From NCBI RefSeq assembly GCF_014207095.1, contig NZ_JACHBG010000004.1:372001-436000 (forward strand): 64,000 nucleotides of DNA. The letters run 5' to 3'. This stretch comes from Martinezella lusitana (GTDB lineage Bacteria; Pseudomonadota; Alphaproteobacteria; Rhizobiales; Rhizobiaceae). The notes beneath the pieces are model-generated. The model saw only the letters and a list, made by a program, of their open reading frames with translations. It searched no databases and was not told where the DNA came from. The translations under genes and the position numbers were made by a program. Shown here piece by piece: positions 1-8,012 of this stretch. The first letter of the stretch is position 1; each line of letters opens with the position of its first letter.

Positions 1-230
1 CGGACATCCGCTCCTTCGAAGTCAATGCGTCGCGTGGCCAGAAGACAGCGGTTGTTGAAATCTCGGAGAAAATCCTGAACGACCGCACGGGCACTGTGAA
101 GGCACAGAACGTCTTCCGCAAAGTCGTGCCCGTCAGCGGCAGCAGCAATCCGGACTTCGTGAAGGCGCTCGATTCGGCATTTGCGGGCGTGACGGGCGAG
201 CTTGTCGACTGGACGCTGCGCTCGCTGTAG
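1..230 (+). CDS. ABC-type transport auxiliary lipoprotein, C-terminal part
   Basis: Open frame entering from the left edge (codons begin at base 3) and ending with TAG at 228-230; about 75 residues are visible. The end resembles the auxiliary lipoprotein of Mla/Mce-type lipid ABC transporters (ABC_trans_aux family): an alternating beta-strand stretch, then a helix reading NPDFVKALDSAFAGVTGELV and the terminal WTLRSL. In that family the protein is a periplasmic lipoprotein working with an MlaE/F/D-type exporter-importer, whose genes would lie to the left of this window. The lipobox is outside the window, so the assignment rests only on the C-terminal pattern. Confidence 0.55.
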   Translation, partial: DIRSFEVNASRGQKTAVVEISEKILNDRTGTVKAQNVFRKVVPVSGSSNPDFVKALDSAFAGVTGELVDWTLRSL

Positions 231-741
231 AAGCGCTTGGCGAAGATTGCTTCTTAGCTTTTGCCATCGGCGGCAATGCCTGAAGCATTGTGGCTATGCG
301 GGGAGGGTTACCGCCTCATCCAATCGTCGATCACGCCGAAATGGTTCGGGTGGCGGAGCCTGTTCGGGCGTTGCGTATCTTTCTTCCGCAGGCCTCTTCA
401 ATTGCTAGGGATCGACACATACACGATCTTTGCACTTGCGGTCGACATGGTGGTTTCCTCCTCTATATCGTTCAGAACGGAGTTTCGGTCGGCGAAGCAG
501 GCGCAGGCTCTGAAGCGGCTGAATGGCGATTTCCGCAACATTCTTGCACAGTCCTGCAAAGCGAACCGCTCACGGCCCGCGGAGGCTTGCCGTTTTCCGT
601 TCGGAGTGTAACAACACCCCTAACGCAGGGCTTTCGCCGGTCGCGCCAAGCGTCGGCGGTATTGCGTCAAATCGGAAGTGGTTGCGTCCTCCGAATCTCC
701 GGAATGGGTCGGCGCAGCCAACGACTCACTGGAGGATTGTC
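231..741. other. intergenic region upstream of gnd
   Basis: A stretch of 511 bases between the lipoprotein gene and gnd. Several overlapping short frames exist on the plus strand, but none has a convincing ribosome-binding site or a recognisable product. Apart from the candidate small ORF at 398-448 (minus) and the gnd Shine-Dalgarno at 731-735, I see nothing assignable. Confidence 0.4.
398..448 (-). CDS. candidate 16-residue small protein
   Basis: On the minus strand an ATG at 448-446 is preceded by a perfect GGAGG (461-457) with an 8-nt spacer. The frame reads MSTASAKIVYVSIPSN and stops with TGA at 400-398. It lies in the otherwise gene-free 511-bp gap before gnd. I do not recognise the peptide. 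The only evidence is the exceptionally good ribosome-binding site and a closed frame, so it may be chance. Confidence 0.3.
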   Translation of the reverse strand: MSTASAKIVYVSIPSN

Positions 742-2169
742 GTGGAAAAGGCAGAAATCGGGCTGATTGGTCTCGCGGTGATGGGATCGAATCTGGCGCT
801 CAACATCGCCGAAAAAGGCAACAAGATCGCAGTGTTCAACCGTACGCCGCAGGTGACGGATGAATTCTACGCCAATGCGGGCGCGCTCAAGGACAAGATC
901 ATCCCTTGCAAGACGATCGAGGAGTTTGTGGAGGCGATCCGTCCGCCGCGGCCGATCATCATCATGATCAAGGCCGGCGAGCCGGTCGACCAGCAGATGG
1001 CGGCGTTGCAGCCCTATCTCGACAAGGGCGATATCATGATCGACGCCGGAAACGCCAATTTCCGCGATACGATCGCCCGCTTCGACCGCCTCAAGGACAC
1101 TGGCCTTACCTTCATCGGCATGGGTGTTTCCGGCGGCGAGGAAGGTGCACGCCATGGACCGTCGATCATGGTCGGCGGCACGGAGGACTCCTACAAGCGC
1201 GTCGAGAAGGTGCTGACGTCGATTGCGGCCAAGTACAATGACGATCCGTGCGTTGCCTGGCTCGGCAATGACGGTGCCGGCCATTTCGTCAAAACGATCC
1301 ACAACGGCATCGAATATGCCGACATGCAGATGATCGCCGAAATCTACGGCATTCTGCGCGATGGTCTCGGCAAGAGTGCCGCCGCTATCAGCTCGATCTT
1401 CGGCGACTGGAACAAGGGCCGCCTGAATTCCTATCTGATCGAGATCACCGAAAAGGTTCTCGCCGCCAAGGACCCGGCAACCGGCAGCGCCATGCCCGAC
1501 GTCATCCTCGACAAGGCCGGCCAGAAGGGCACCGGCAAGTGGTCTGCCATCGAAGCCCAGAACATGGGTATTCCGGCAACCGCGATCGAGGCAGCCGTTG
1601 CCGCGCGCAGCCTGTCGGCCCTTAAGAGCGAGCGCGAAGCTGCCGAAAAGATCTTCGGTACGCCGGACTATAAATTCCCGATCGCTTTCGGCCCTGAGCT
1701 GCTGAAGGATCTGGAGCTTGCGCTGTTTGCCGCCAAGATCGGCGCTTATGCGCAGGGCTTTGCTGTGATGGCGGAGGCTTCGAAGGAGTTCAACTGGTCG
1801 CTACCGATGCCCGTCATCGCCAAGATCTGGCGTGCCGGCTGCATCATCCGCTCGCAGTTCCTCGACGAGATCACCAGCGCCTTCACCAAGACTCCGGATG
1901 CGGCGAACCTGATCGTCACGCCGGCCTTTGCCGAGATGGTCAAGGAATCGATCCCGTCGCTGCGCCGCATCGTTTCGGCTGCGACTGCTGCCGGCCTGCC
2001 GGTTCCGGCGTTGGCTTCGGCGCTCACTTACTTCGATGCCTATCGTCAGGCACGCGGCACCGCCAACCTGATCCAGGCCCAGCGCGACTTCTTCGGCGCG
2101 CACGGCTTCGATCGTGTCGACGGCAAGGACATCCACCACGGCCCATGGGGCAGCGGCGCTCAGGGCTGA
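742..2169 (+). CDS. gnd: 6-phosphogluconate dehydrogenase, decarboxylating
   Basis: Cytosolic oxidative decarboxylation of 6-phosphogluconate to ribulose 5-phosphate with NADP+ (pentose phosphate pathway). The start is GTG at 742 behind GGAGG (731-735, 6-nt spacer), giving 475 aa, normal for the long form of the enzyme. The N-terminal Rossmann motif GLAVMGSNLALN, the substrate loop VSGGEEGARHGPSIMVGG, the catalytic-region KTIHNGIEYADMQ and the C-terminal QKGTGKWS are all present. An in-frame extension upstream of 742 exists but lacks family similarity. A hairpin terminator follows. Strong assignment. Confidence 0.96.
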   Translation: MEKAEIGLIGLAVMGSNLALNIAEKGNKIAVFNRTPQVTDEFYANAGALKDKIIPCKTIEEFVEAIRPPRPIIIMIKAGEPVDQQMAALQPYLDKGDIMIDAGNANFRDTIARFDRLKDTGLTFIGMGVSGGEEGARHGPSIMVGGTEDSYKRVEKVLTSIAAKYNDDPCVAWLGNDGAGHFVKTIHNGIEYADMQMIAEIYGILRDGLGKSAAAISSIFGDWNKGRLNSYLIEITEKVLAAKDPATGSAMPDVILDKAGQKGTGKWSAIEAQNMGIPATAIEAAVAARSLSALKSEREAAEKIFGTPDYKFPIAFGPELLKDLELALFAAKIGAYAQGFAVMAEASKEFNWSLPMPVIAKIWRAGCIIRSQFLDEITSAFTKTPDAANLIVTPAFAEMVKESIPSLRRIVSAATAAGLPVPALASALTYFDAYRQARGTANLIQAQRDFFGAHGFDRVDGKDIHHGPWGSGAQG

Positions 2170-2195
2170 GAAAACAGTCCTATGTGATTTTGAGA

Positions 2196-2228
2196 AAAAG
2201 GCCCGTCGGAGAAATCCGGCGGGCTTTT
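2196..2228. terminator. bidirectional terminator gnd / lacI-type gene
   Basis: GC-rich hairpin GCCCGTCGG / CCGGCGGGC (one G-T pair) with an AGAAAT loop, flanked by an A-run on the left and TTTT on the right. It serves convergent gnd and the reverse regulator gene. Confidence 0.75.
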
Positions 2229-2232
2229 GCCA

Positions 2233-3267
2233 TCAGCTCTTCGGCCAGACAGGCGAGCTGATGCTTTGCAGCAGTTCCGGCTCTATGCCGTCGATTCGGG
2301 CGATGATCGACTTGGCCAGCTCACGGCCGCCCTGACGGACGTCCTCGTAGATCGTGATAATCTCCGGGCGGATCCAGTTCAGCACGTCGGTCGATTGCTT
2401 GGCGACCATGTCGATGTCGCGGCCGAGGCGGAAACCAGCCGCCTCGATGCCGGCGTTGACGGCGATGGCGCCGGCGCCGCTGGAACAGACGATACCGTCG
2501 GGCGGATGGGAGGAGCGCATCAATGCTTCCACGCTGTCCCTGATATCGGCAAGCGGCGCGTCCGTCGTCACCCTGAGCGGGATCTCCTCGGCGCCGTACT
2601 CATGAAGGCCGATCTGGAAGCCGATACGGGTATGCGAATAATAGGTCAGCTTGCTGGCTGGTTGTAGCAGGGCCAGGCGACGCCGCCCCTTGGCGACAAG
2701 TGCGCGCACGGCCTCGTGAGTAAAGGCTTCGTTGTCGAAATCATGGAAGGGGTGGACGATACCCATATCCGTGCGTCCATGCGTGGCGAACGGCAGTCCG
2801 CGTTCATGCATAACGCGAACGCGCGGATCATCCGGCTCCGTGCGCGATATGATGACGCCGTCGGCCGAACCGGTGTCGAGAATATAGCGCACCGGCACCA
2901 GCGGATCTTTGCTGTGGGAATGCGGCGTGATGACCAGATGGTATTGCGTGCCCGCCAGAACCTCGGAAATGCCGAAGACCATCTGGCTGGTGAAGCCCAT
3001 GATTTCCTCGTCGATGCTCAAAACCAGAGCGATGACGTTGGTCTTGCCGGTTCGCAGGCGTACGCCTGCGCGGTTCGGCTGGTAGCCCAACTGCCGGGCG
3101 ACCATGCGCACGCGTTCCTTGGTCTCGGCACCGATATCGGGGGCATCCTTCAATGCGCGGGATACCGTGGTAATGCCAAGCCCGGTCATGAAGGCGATCG
3201 TCTTGAGCGTCGGCCGCTCCGGTGCCGTCTGCTGCGTGCCGCTCGCTGAAGTCTTCTTATTTTCCAT
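2233..3267 (-). CDS. LacI-family transcriptional regulator
   Basis: About 344 aa from ATG at 3267. An N-terminal helix-turn-helix of LacI type (residues ~20-45, with [20 protein letters not shown]) and hinge are followed by a periplasmic-binding-protein-like effector domain. A TTG at 3276, five bases after GGGAGG, is an alternative and perhaps better start; frames further upstream lack family similarity. It is transcribed divergently from the sugar ABC transporter operon, the usual position of a local repressor. An 18-bp perfect palindrome with a central CG (3377-3394) lies just upstream and is a likely operator. The effector is unknown; a mannoside or xyloside breakdown product is an inference from the neighbours. 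Confidence 0.88.
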   Translation of the reverse strand: MENKKTSASGTQQTAPERPTLKTIAFMTGLGITTVSRALKDAPDIGAETKERVRMVARQLGYQPNRAGVRLRTGKTNVIALVLSIDEEIMGFTSQMVFGISEVLAGTQYHLVITPHSHSKDPLVPVRYILDTGSADGVIISRTEPDDPRVRVMHERGLPFATHGRTDMGIVHPFHDFDNEAFTHEAVRALVAKGRRRLALLQPASKLTYYSHTRIGFQIGLHEYGAEEIPLRVTTDAPLADIRDSVEALMRSSHPPDGIVCSSGAGAIAVNAGIEAAGFRLGRDIDMVAKQSTDVLNWIRPEIITIYEDVRQGGRELAKSIIARIDGIEPELLQSISSPVWPKS

Positions 3268-3376
3268 TTCGTCCAAGCTCGCCTCCCGGCCGCCTCCCGC
3301 GACCAATCCGCTTATATTGCTCATGCTTGCGCCGCAAGCATAGATGCAATGCGATCGCTCCATCGTCAGTGATAAA

Positions 3377-3394
3377 AACTGTAACGATACAGTT
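3377..3394. promoter_or_regulatory. candidate LacI-type operator
   Basis: Perfect 18-bp inverted repeat AACTGTAACGATACAGTT with a central CG, the geometry typical of LacI-family operators. It sits 110 bp upstream of the regulator start and 336 bp upstream of the transporter operon start. A TATAAT hexamer at 3629-3634 is a possible -10 element for the transporter operon. Confidence 0.55.
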
Positions 3395-3729
3395 CGATTG
3401 TCGAGTGCTATTTTATGACGACTTGCCGGAGTAATACTTCCTGGTTGTATCGGTCTGCTTTTTCGAAGATTTTCCCGTCCCCGATGGCAAGGCGATGGGA
3501 TGGGTGACGTATTCAAAGGTATTTTATTATAAAAATCAAATCACTGATACTGCCTCCCGCAGGGTTTTCGCTTGAAGGTGGAGCTGCGAATGTGTGTTCT
3601 TCACAAGTCTATTTTCCTCTATGGGTTGTATAATTGCGTGCGTCGAAAAAATTTTCGGATAGGCGGTTGCGCACCGAAAATGATTCGACTAGGTTTTTCC
3701 GGCAACGTTTCAGTGAGGGAGGAGAACTC

Positions 3730-4968
3730 ATGAATATTCGTTTGATGGCTGCCGCTTTGCTCGCATCTGTCGCTATTCCAGCCTTTTCCGCAAATGCGAC
3801 CGATCTTGAGGTAACGCATTGGTGGACATCGGGCGGCGAAGCAGCCGCGGTGAAGGTTTTGGCCGAACAGTACAATGGTTTGGGCGACAATCACTGGGTC
3901 GACGGCGCGATTGCCGGATCCGGTTCGACGGCTACGCCCTTGATCGTCAGCCGTATTCTGGGCGGCAATCCGATGGGCGCAACGCAGCTCAATACGGGTC
4001 GCGACGCCGAAGAGCTGGTCAAGGCCGGCCTGATGACGGACCTGACCGATCTCGCCGAAAAAGAGCACTGGAAGGATATCATTCGTCCGGCGAGCCTGCT
4101 GGCTTCGTGCACCTATCAAGGGCGCGTCTTCTGCGTGCCGCTCAACATTCATTCCTGGCAGTGGCTGTGGCTCAATCGGCACGTCTTCGAAGACAACGGC
4201 ATGAAGGTGCCGGCGAACTGGGACGAGTTTGCAGCCGATGCGCCGAAGCTGCGCGAAAAGGGTATCGTTCCGCTCGCGACCGGCGCTCCATGGCAGGTCG
4301 ACGGTATCCGCAACGTCATGCAGGTCGGCATCGGCGGCAAGGAGACCTATCTGGCGATCTACGACAAGAAGAACGCAGATGCGGTCAAAAACCCCGAGAA
4401 CCGCAAGGTTTGGGATGCATTTGCACAGGCTCGCGGCATGGTCGACGACAGCTATTCCGGCCGCGACTGGAACGTCGCCACCAACATGGTCATTACGGGC
4501 AAGGCTGCAGGCCAAATCATGGGCGACTGGGCGCAGGGCGAGTTCGGCGTAGCGAAGCAGGTTGCAGGCAAGGACTATGATTGCTTGCCAGGCCTCGGAT
4601 TCCATGCGCTGCTCGATACCGGTGGCGACAGCTTCTATTTTCCGAAGAACAGCAATCCGGACATCACCAAGGCGCAGCTCGAGCTTGCCAGCATGCTGGT
4701 TTCCAAGGAAACCCAGGTCAAGTTCAACCTCGCCAAGGGTTCTCTGCCTGTTCGCGGCGATGTCGATCTGACCGCCGCCAGCTCCTGCATGAAGAAGGGT
4801 CTGGAAATCCTGAAGAACCCGGACAACGTGCTGCCGGGCGTGACGCAGCTGATCGATCCCGATACGCGCGGCCAGATGACCGATCTCGGCCTGCAGTTCT
4901 TCTCGTCGAAGATGACCGTGGACGAGGCGATCGAAAAGCAGACCGCCATCTTCAAGCAGGCTCAGTAA
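3730..4968 (+). CDS. sugar ABC transporter substrate-binding protein
   Basis: 412 aa from ATG 3730, with GGGAGGAG just upstream. The signal peptide ends near residues 20-23 (AFSANA). The mature N-terminus contains VTHWWTSGGEAAAVKVLAEQYN, characteristic of the glucose/mannose and oligosaccharide binding proteins of the CUT1 family. It would capture sugar in the periplasm and deliver it to the permease pair encoded next. A 9-bp hairpin follows the gene, consistent with higher expression of the binding protein than of the membrane components. The association with a beta-mannosidase gene suggests mannosides or similar beta-glycosides, but the ligand is inferred. Confidence 0.88.
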   Translation: MNIRLMAAALLASVAIPAFSANATDLEVTHWWTSGGEAAAVKVLAEQYNGLGDNHWVDGAIAGSGSTATPLIVSRILGGNPMGATQLNTGRDAEELVKAGLMTDLTDLAEKEHWKDIIRPASLLASCTYQGRVFCVPLNIHSWQWLWLNRHVFEDNGMKVPANWDEFAADAPKLREKGIVPLATGAPWQVDGIRNVMQVGIGGKETYLAIYDKKNADAVKNPENRKVWDAFAQARGMVDDSYSGRDWNVATNMVITGKAAGQIMGDWAQGEFGVAKQVAGKDYDCLPGLGFHALLDTGGDSFYFPKNSNPDITKAQLELASMLVSKETQVKFNLAKGSLPVRGDVDLTAASSCMKKGLEILKNPDNVLPGVTQLIDPDTRGQMTDLGLQFFSSKMTVDEAIEKQTAIFKQAQ

Positions 4969-5005
4969 GCAGACGACCATCCTATCAATCGCGATGGCTG
5001 ACATT

Positions 5006-5033
5006 GGGACAGGCGAGAGTTCTTGCCTGTCCC
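5006..5033 (+). terminator. intercistronic hairpin after binding-protein gene
   Basis: Perfect 9-bp stem GGGACAGGC / GCCTGTCCC with a 10-nt loop in the 90-bp gap between binding protein and first permease. There is no T-run, so it looks more like an mRNA 3'-end stabiliser or partial attenuator than a full terminator. Confidence 0.55.
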
Positions 5034-5058
5034 GGTGACGCCACCAACGGAGGTATCG

Positions 5059-5949
5059 ATGGCTAACGCTGTCCGGCCACTTGGTCTGTTCCGCAATCTC
5101 AATGCAAAGATCGCCGCCATTCCGATGGTGCTGACGGTAATCGTCGTCTTCGTAGGTTGCACGCTCTGGACCGTCATCTACTCGTTCACCGATTCCAAAC
5201 TGCTGCCCAGTTCCAACTTCGTCGGATTGTCGCAGTATCAGCGTCTATGGGGCACCGATCGCTGGAACGTCTCCATCGGCAATCTCGCGACATACGGCGT
5301 TCTCAGTCTGGTTTTCGCCTTCGTCGTCGGCTTTTTCCTGGCCGTACTGATGGATCAGAAGATCCGCTTCGAGAACACGTTCCGAACCATTTTTCTCTAT
5401 CCCTTCGCTCTGTCCTTCATCGTGACCGGCCTTGTCTGGCAATGGATCCTCGACCCGTCGCTCGGGCTGCCGAAGTTGATGCAGGACATGGGGTTCACCG
5501 GCTTCAATTTCGCGCTGCTCGGCAATCAGAAGACCGTGCTTTATGCGCTCGTCATCGCCGGTCTCTGGCAGGGTACGGGGCTTGTCATGGTATTGATGCT
5601 CGCGGGCCTGCGCGGGATCGACGGCGAGATCTGGAAGGCCGCCCGCGTCGACGGCATTCCGGCCTGGCGGACCTACATCTTCGTCGTCATTCCGATGATG
5701 CGCGGCGTCTTCGTCACCACGCTCGTCATCGTCGCCTCTGGCATTGTGCGCGTCTACGATCTCGTCGTTGCCATGACGTCGGGTGGTCCGGGCTTCGCAT
5801 CGGAAATGCCCGCCAAATATGTCTATGATTTCATGTTCCAGCGCTCGAACCTCGGGCAGGCGCTTGCCGCCTCGACGGTCATGCTGGTCACCGTGTTCAT
5901 CTTCGTCGTGCCGTGGGCTCTCTACGAGTTCCGCCAGAAGCGCCGGTAA
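5059..5949 (+). CDS. sugar ABC transporter permease (MalF/UgpA type)
   Basis: 296 aa from ATG 5059 (GGAGG at 5049-5053). It has about six hydrophobic segments, and the EAA-type cytoplasmic loop reads GLRGIDGEIWKAARVDGIPAWRTYIFVVIP, the coupling site for the ATPase. This is an inner-membrane half of the importer together with the next gene, 15 bp downstream. Typical CUT1 permease length. Confidence 0.9.
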   Translation: MANAVRPLGLFRNLNAKIAAIPMVLTVIVVFVGCTLWTVIYSFTDSKLLPSSNFVGLSQYQRLWGTDRWNVSIGNLATYGVLSLVFAFVVGFFLAVLMDQKIRFENTFRTIFLYPFALSFIVTGLVWQWILDPSLGLPKLMQDMGFTGFNFALLGNQKTVLYALVIAGLWQGTGLVMVLMLAGLRGIDGEIWKAARVDGIPAWRTYIFVVIPMMRGVFVTTLVIVASGIVRVYDLVVAMTSGGPGFASEMPAKYVYDFMFQRSNLGQALAASTVMLVTVFIFVVPWALYEFRQKRR

Positions 5950-5964
5950 GGGAGGAAGCAACCC

Positions 5965-6861
5965 ATGGCACTTACCGCTACCATCGAACCTTCGGGCGCT
6001 AAGCCCAAGCGCCGCTTCGCACCGCGCACGATCATGCTCTACGGCATCCTCGGGCTGGCCGCGCTCTACTATTTGCTGCCGCTCTATGTGATGGTCGTCA
6101 CCTCGCTGAAGGGCATGCCTGAAATCCGCATGGGCAATATCTTCGCGCCACCCGTTGAGATTACCTTCGAGCCTTGGGTGAAAGCCTGGTCGCAGGCATG
6201 CACCGGGCTTTACTGCCACGGCATTCAGGTCGGCTTCTGGAATTCGGTGAAGATCCTCGTTCCAAGCGTCATCGTCTCGATCGCCATTGCGTCGGTCAAC
6301 GGCTATGCGCTTGCCAACTGGCGCTTCAAGGGATCGGAAGTCTTCTTCACGATCCTGCTGTTCGGCGCCTTCATTCCCTATCAGGTCATGCTCTATCCGC
6401 TCGTCATGGTGCTGCGCGAACTTCACCTGTTCTCGACGCTCGGCGGCATCGTGCTTGTGCATACGATCTTCGGGATGCCGATCAACACGCTGCTGTTCCG
6501 CAACTACTTCGCCTCGCTGCCGCCGGAACTCTTCAAGGCGGCGCGCGTCGATGGCGCGGGCTTCTGGCAGATCTTCCTGCGCATCATGCTGCCCATGTCG
6601 CTGCCGATCTTCGTCGTCGGCATGATCATCCAGATCACCGGCATCTGGAACGACTTCCTGTTCGGCGTGATTTTCGCCGGCACGCAGAACTATCCGATGA
6701 CCGTGCAGCTCAACAACGTCGTCAACGCCGTGCAGGGCGTGAAGGAATACAACGTCAACATGGCCGCAACGCTCCTGACTGGCGCGGTGCCGCTTATCGT
6801 CTATTTCGTGTCCGGACGGCTCTTCGTCCGGGGCATCGCCGCCGGCGCAGTGAAGGGTTGA
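5965..6861 (+). CDS. sugar ABC transporter permease (MalG/UgpE type)
   Basis: 298 aa, ATG at 5965 after GGGAGGAAGC. It has multiple membrane segments; the EAA loop SLPPELFKAARVDGAGFWQI is intact and the C-terminus ends in a basic tail. It partners the preceding permease in the inner membrane. The ATPase gene begins 3 bp after its stop, so the two are probably translationally coupled. Confidence 0.9.
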   Translation: MALTATIEPSGAKPKRRFAPRTIMLYGILGLAALYYLLPLYVMVVTSLKGMPEIRMGNIFAPPVEITFEPWVKAWSQACTGLYCHGIQVGFWNSVKILVPSVIVSIAIASVNGYALANWRFKGSEVFFTILLFGAFIPYQVMLYPLVMVLRELHLFSTLGGIVLVHTIFGMPINTLLFRNYFASLPPELFKAARVDGAGFWQIFLRIMLPMSLPIFVVGMIIQITGIWNDFLFGVIFAGTQNYPMTVQLNNVVNAVQGVKEYNVNMAATLLTGAVPLIVYFVSGRLFVRGIAAGAVKG

Positions 6862-6864
6862 TCC

Positions 6865-7956
6865 ATGAACAGCAGCGTTTCCATCAAAGACCTTTCGCTG
6901 AATTTCGGTGCGGTCAGTGTTTTGAAAAACCTCAATCTCGAAATCGACGACGGGGAGTTCCTGGTGCTCCTCGGCTCATCCGGCTGCGGCAAGTCGACCT
7001 TGCTCAACTGCATCGCCGGCCTGCTCGACATCAGCGAAGGGCAGATCTTCATCAAGGGCAAGAATGTCACCTGGGAAGAGCCCAAGGATCGCGGCATCGG
7101 CATGGTGTTCCAGTCCTATGCGCTCTATCCGCAGATGTCGGTGGAGAAGAATCTCTCCTTCGGCCTGCGCGTCGCCAAGGTGCCGCAGGACGAGATCAAC
7201 AAGCGTATCGCGCGCGCTGCCGAAATCCTGCAGATCGAGCCGCTCTTGAAGCGCAAGCCGGCCGAGCTTTCGGGCGGCCAGCGCCAGCGCGTCGCGATCG
7301 GCCGTGCCTTAGTGCGCGATGTCGATGTCTTCCTCTTCGACGAACCGCTGTCGAACCTCGATGCCAAGTTGCGCTCGGAGCTGCGTGTGGAAATCAAGCG
7401 GCTGCACCAGTCGTTGAAGAACACGATGATCTACGTCACCCACGACCAGATCGAGGCGCTGACGCTCGCTGACCGCATCGCGATCATGAAGAACGGCGTC
7501 ATCATGCAGCTCGACGATCCCACGACGATCTATAACGAGCCGCGCAATCTCTTCGTGGCCGGCTTCATCGGATCGCCGTCCATGAACTTCCTTAGGGGAG
7601 AGCTGGCCAATCGCGAAGGTAAGATCGTGTTCGCGACCAATGACGTGCTGTTTTCTCTCGACGGCTACAAGTCCTGTGAGGCGTTGCATGCTGGCCGCAA
7701 GGTCGTGCTGGGCGTCCGCCCCGAGCACATCAAGGTCAACGAGGAAGCCGCGTCCGGCGCTGAAATCCACAATGCCACCGTCGATATCGAGGAGCCGATG
7801 GGGGCCGACAATCTGCTGTGGCTCAAGCATGCCGGCCATACCATGTCGGTTCGCGTCAACGGCGCCAGACGTTTCGGCGCGGGTTCGGCTGTGAAACTCG
7901 GCTTTGACATGTCTCTCGCATCGCTCTTTGATGCGCAGACGGAACTCAGAATTTGA
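6865..7956 (+). CDS. sugar ABC transporter ATP-binding protein (UgpC/MsmK type)
   Basis: 363 aa. Walker A GSSGCGKST (residues ~37-45), Q-loop VFQSYALYPQ, signature LSGGQRQR (135-142), Walker B VFLFDE (155-160) and H-loop His193 are all present, followed by a C-terminal OB-fold regulatory/TOBE domain containing LGVRPEHI. It energises the importer from the cytoplasmic side. ATPases of this subgroup can serve several CUT1 transporters, so a wider role is possible. Confidence 0.93.
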   Translation: MNSSVSIKDLSLNFGAVSVLKNLNLEIDDGEFLVLLGSSGCGKSTLLNCIAGLLDISEGQIFIKGKNVTWEEPKDRGIGMVFQSYALYPQMSVEKNLSFGLRVAKVPQDEINKRIARAAEILQIEPLLKRKPAELSGGQRQRVAIGRALVRDVDVFLFDEPLSNLDAKLRSELRVEIKRLHQSLKNTMIYVTHDQIEALTLADRIAIMKNGVIMQLDDPTTIYNEPRNLFVAGFIGSPSMNFLRGELANREGKIVFATNDVLFSLDGYKSCEALHAGRKVVLGVRPEHIKVNEEAASGAEIHNATVDIEEPMGADNLLWLKHAGHTMSVRVNGARRFGAGSAVKLGFDMSLASLFDAQTELRI

Positions 7957-8012
7957 TCCATGCACGGGGGCGGGTTGACCGCCTCCAACCTACAGCGGTC
8001 CGGGGAGGTCCG

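Noticed and set aside
261..611. Plus-strand frames upstream of gnd as genes
   Set aside because: They overlap each other in different frames, lack ribosome-binding sites and have no recognisable similarity.
3619..5004. 461-codon minus-strand open frame
   Set aside because: Antisense shadow of the sugar-binding protein gene, which has a signal peptide and family motifs.
5245..6462. 405-codon minus-strand open frame
   Set aside because: Antisense to the two permease genes; composition rich in charged residues typical of such shadows.
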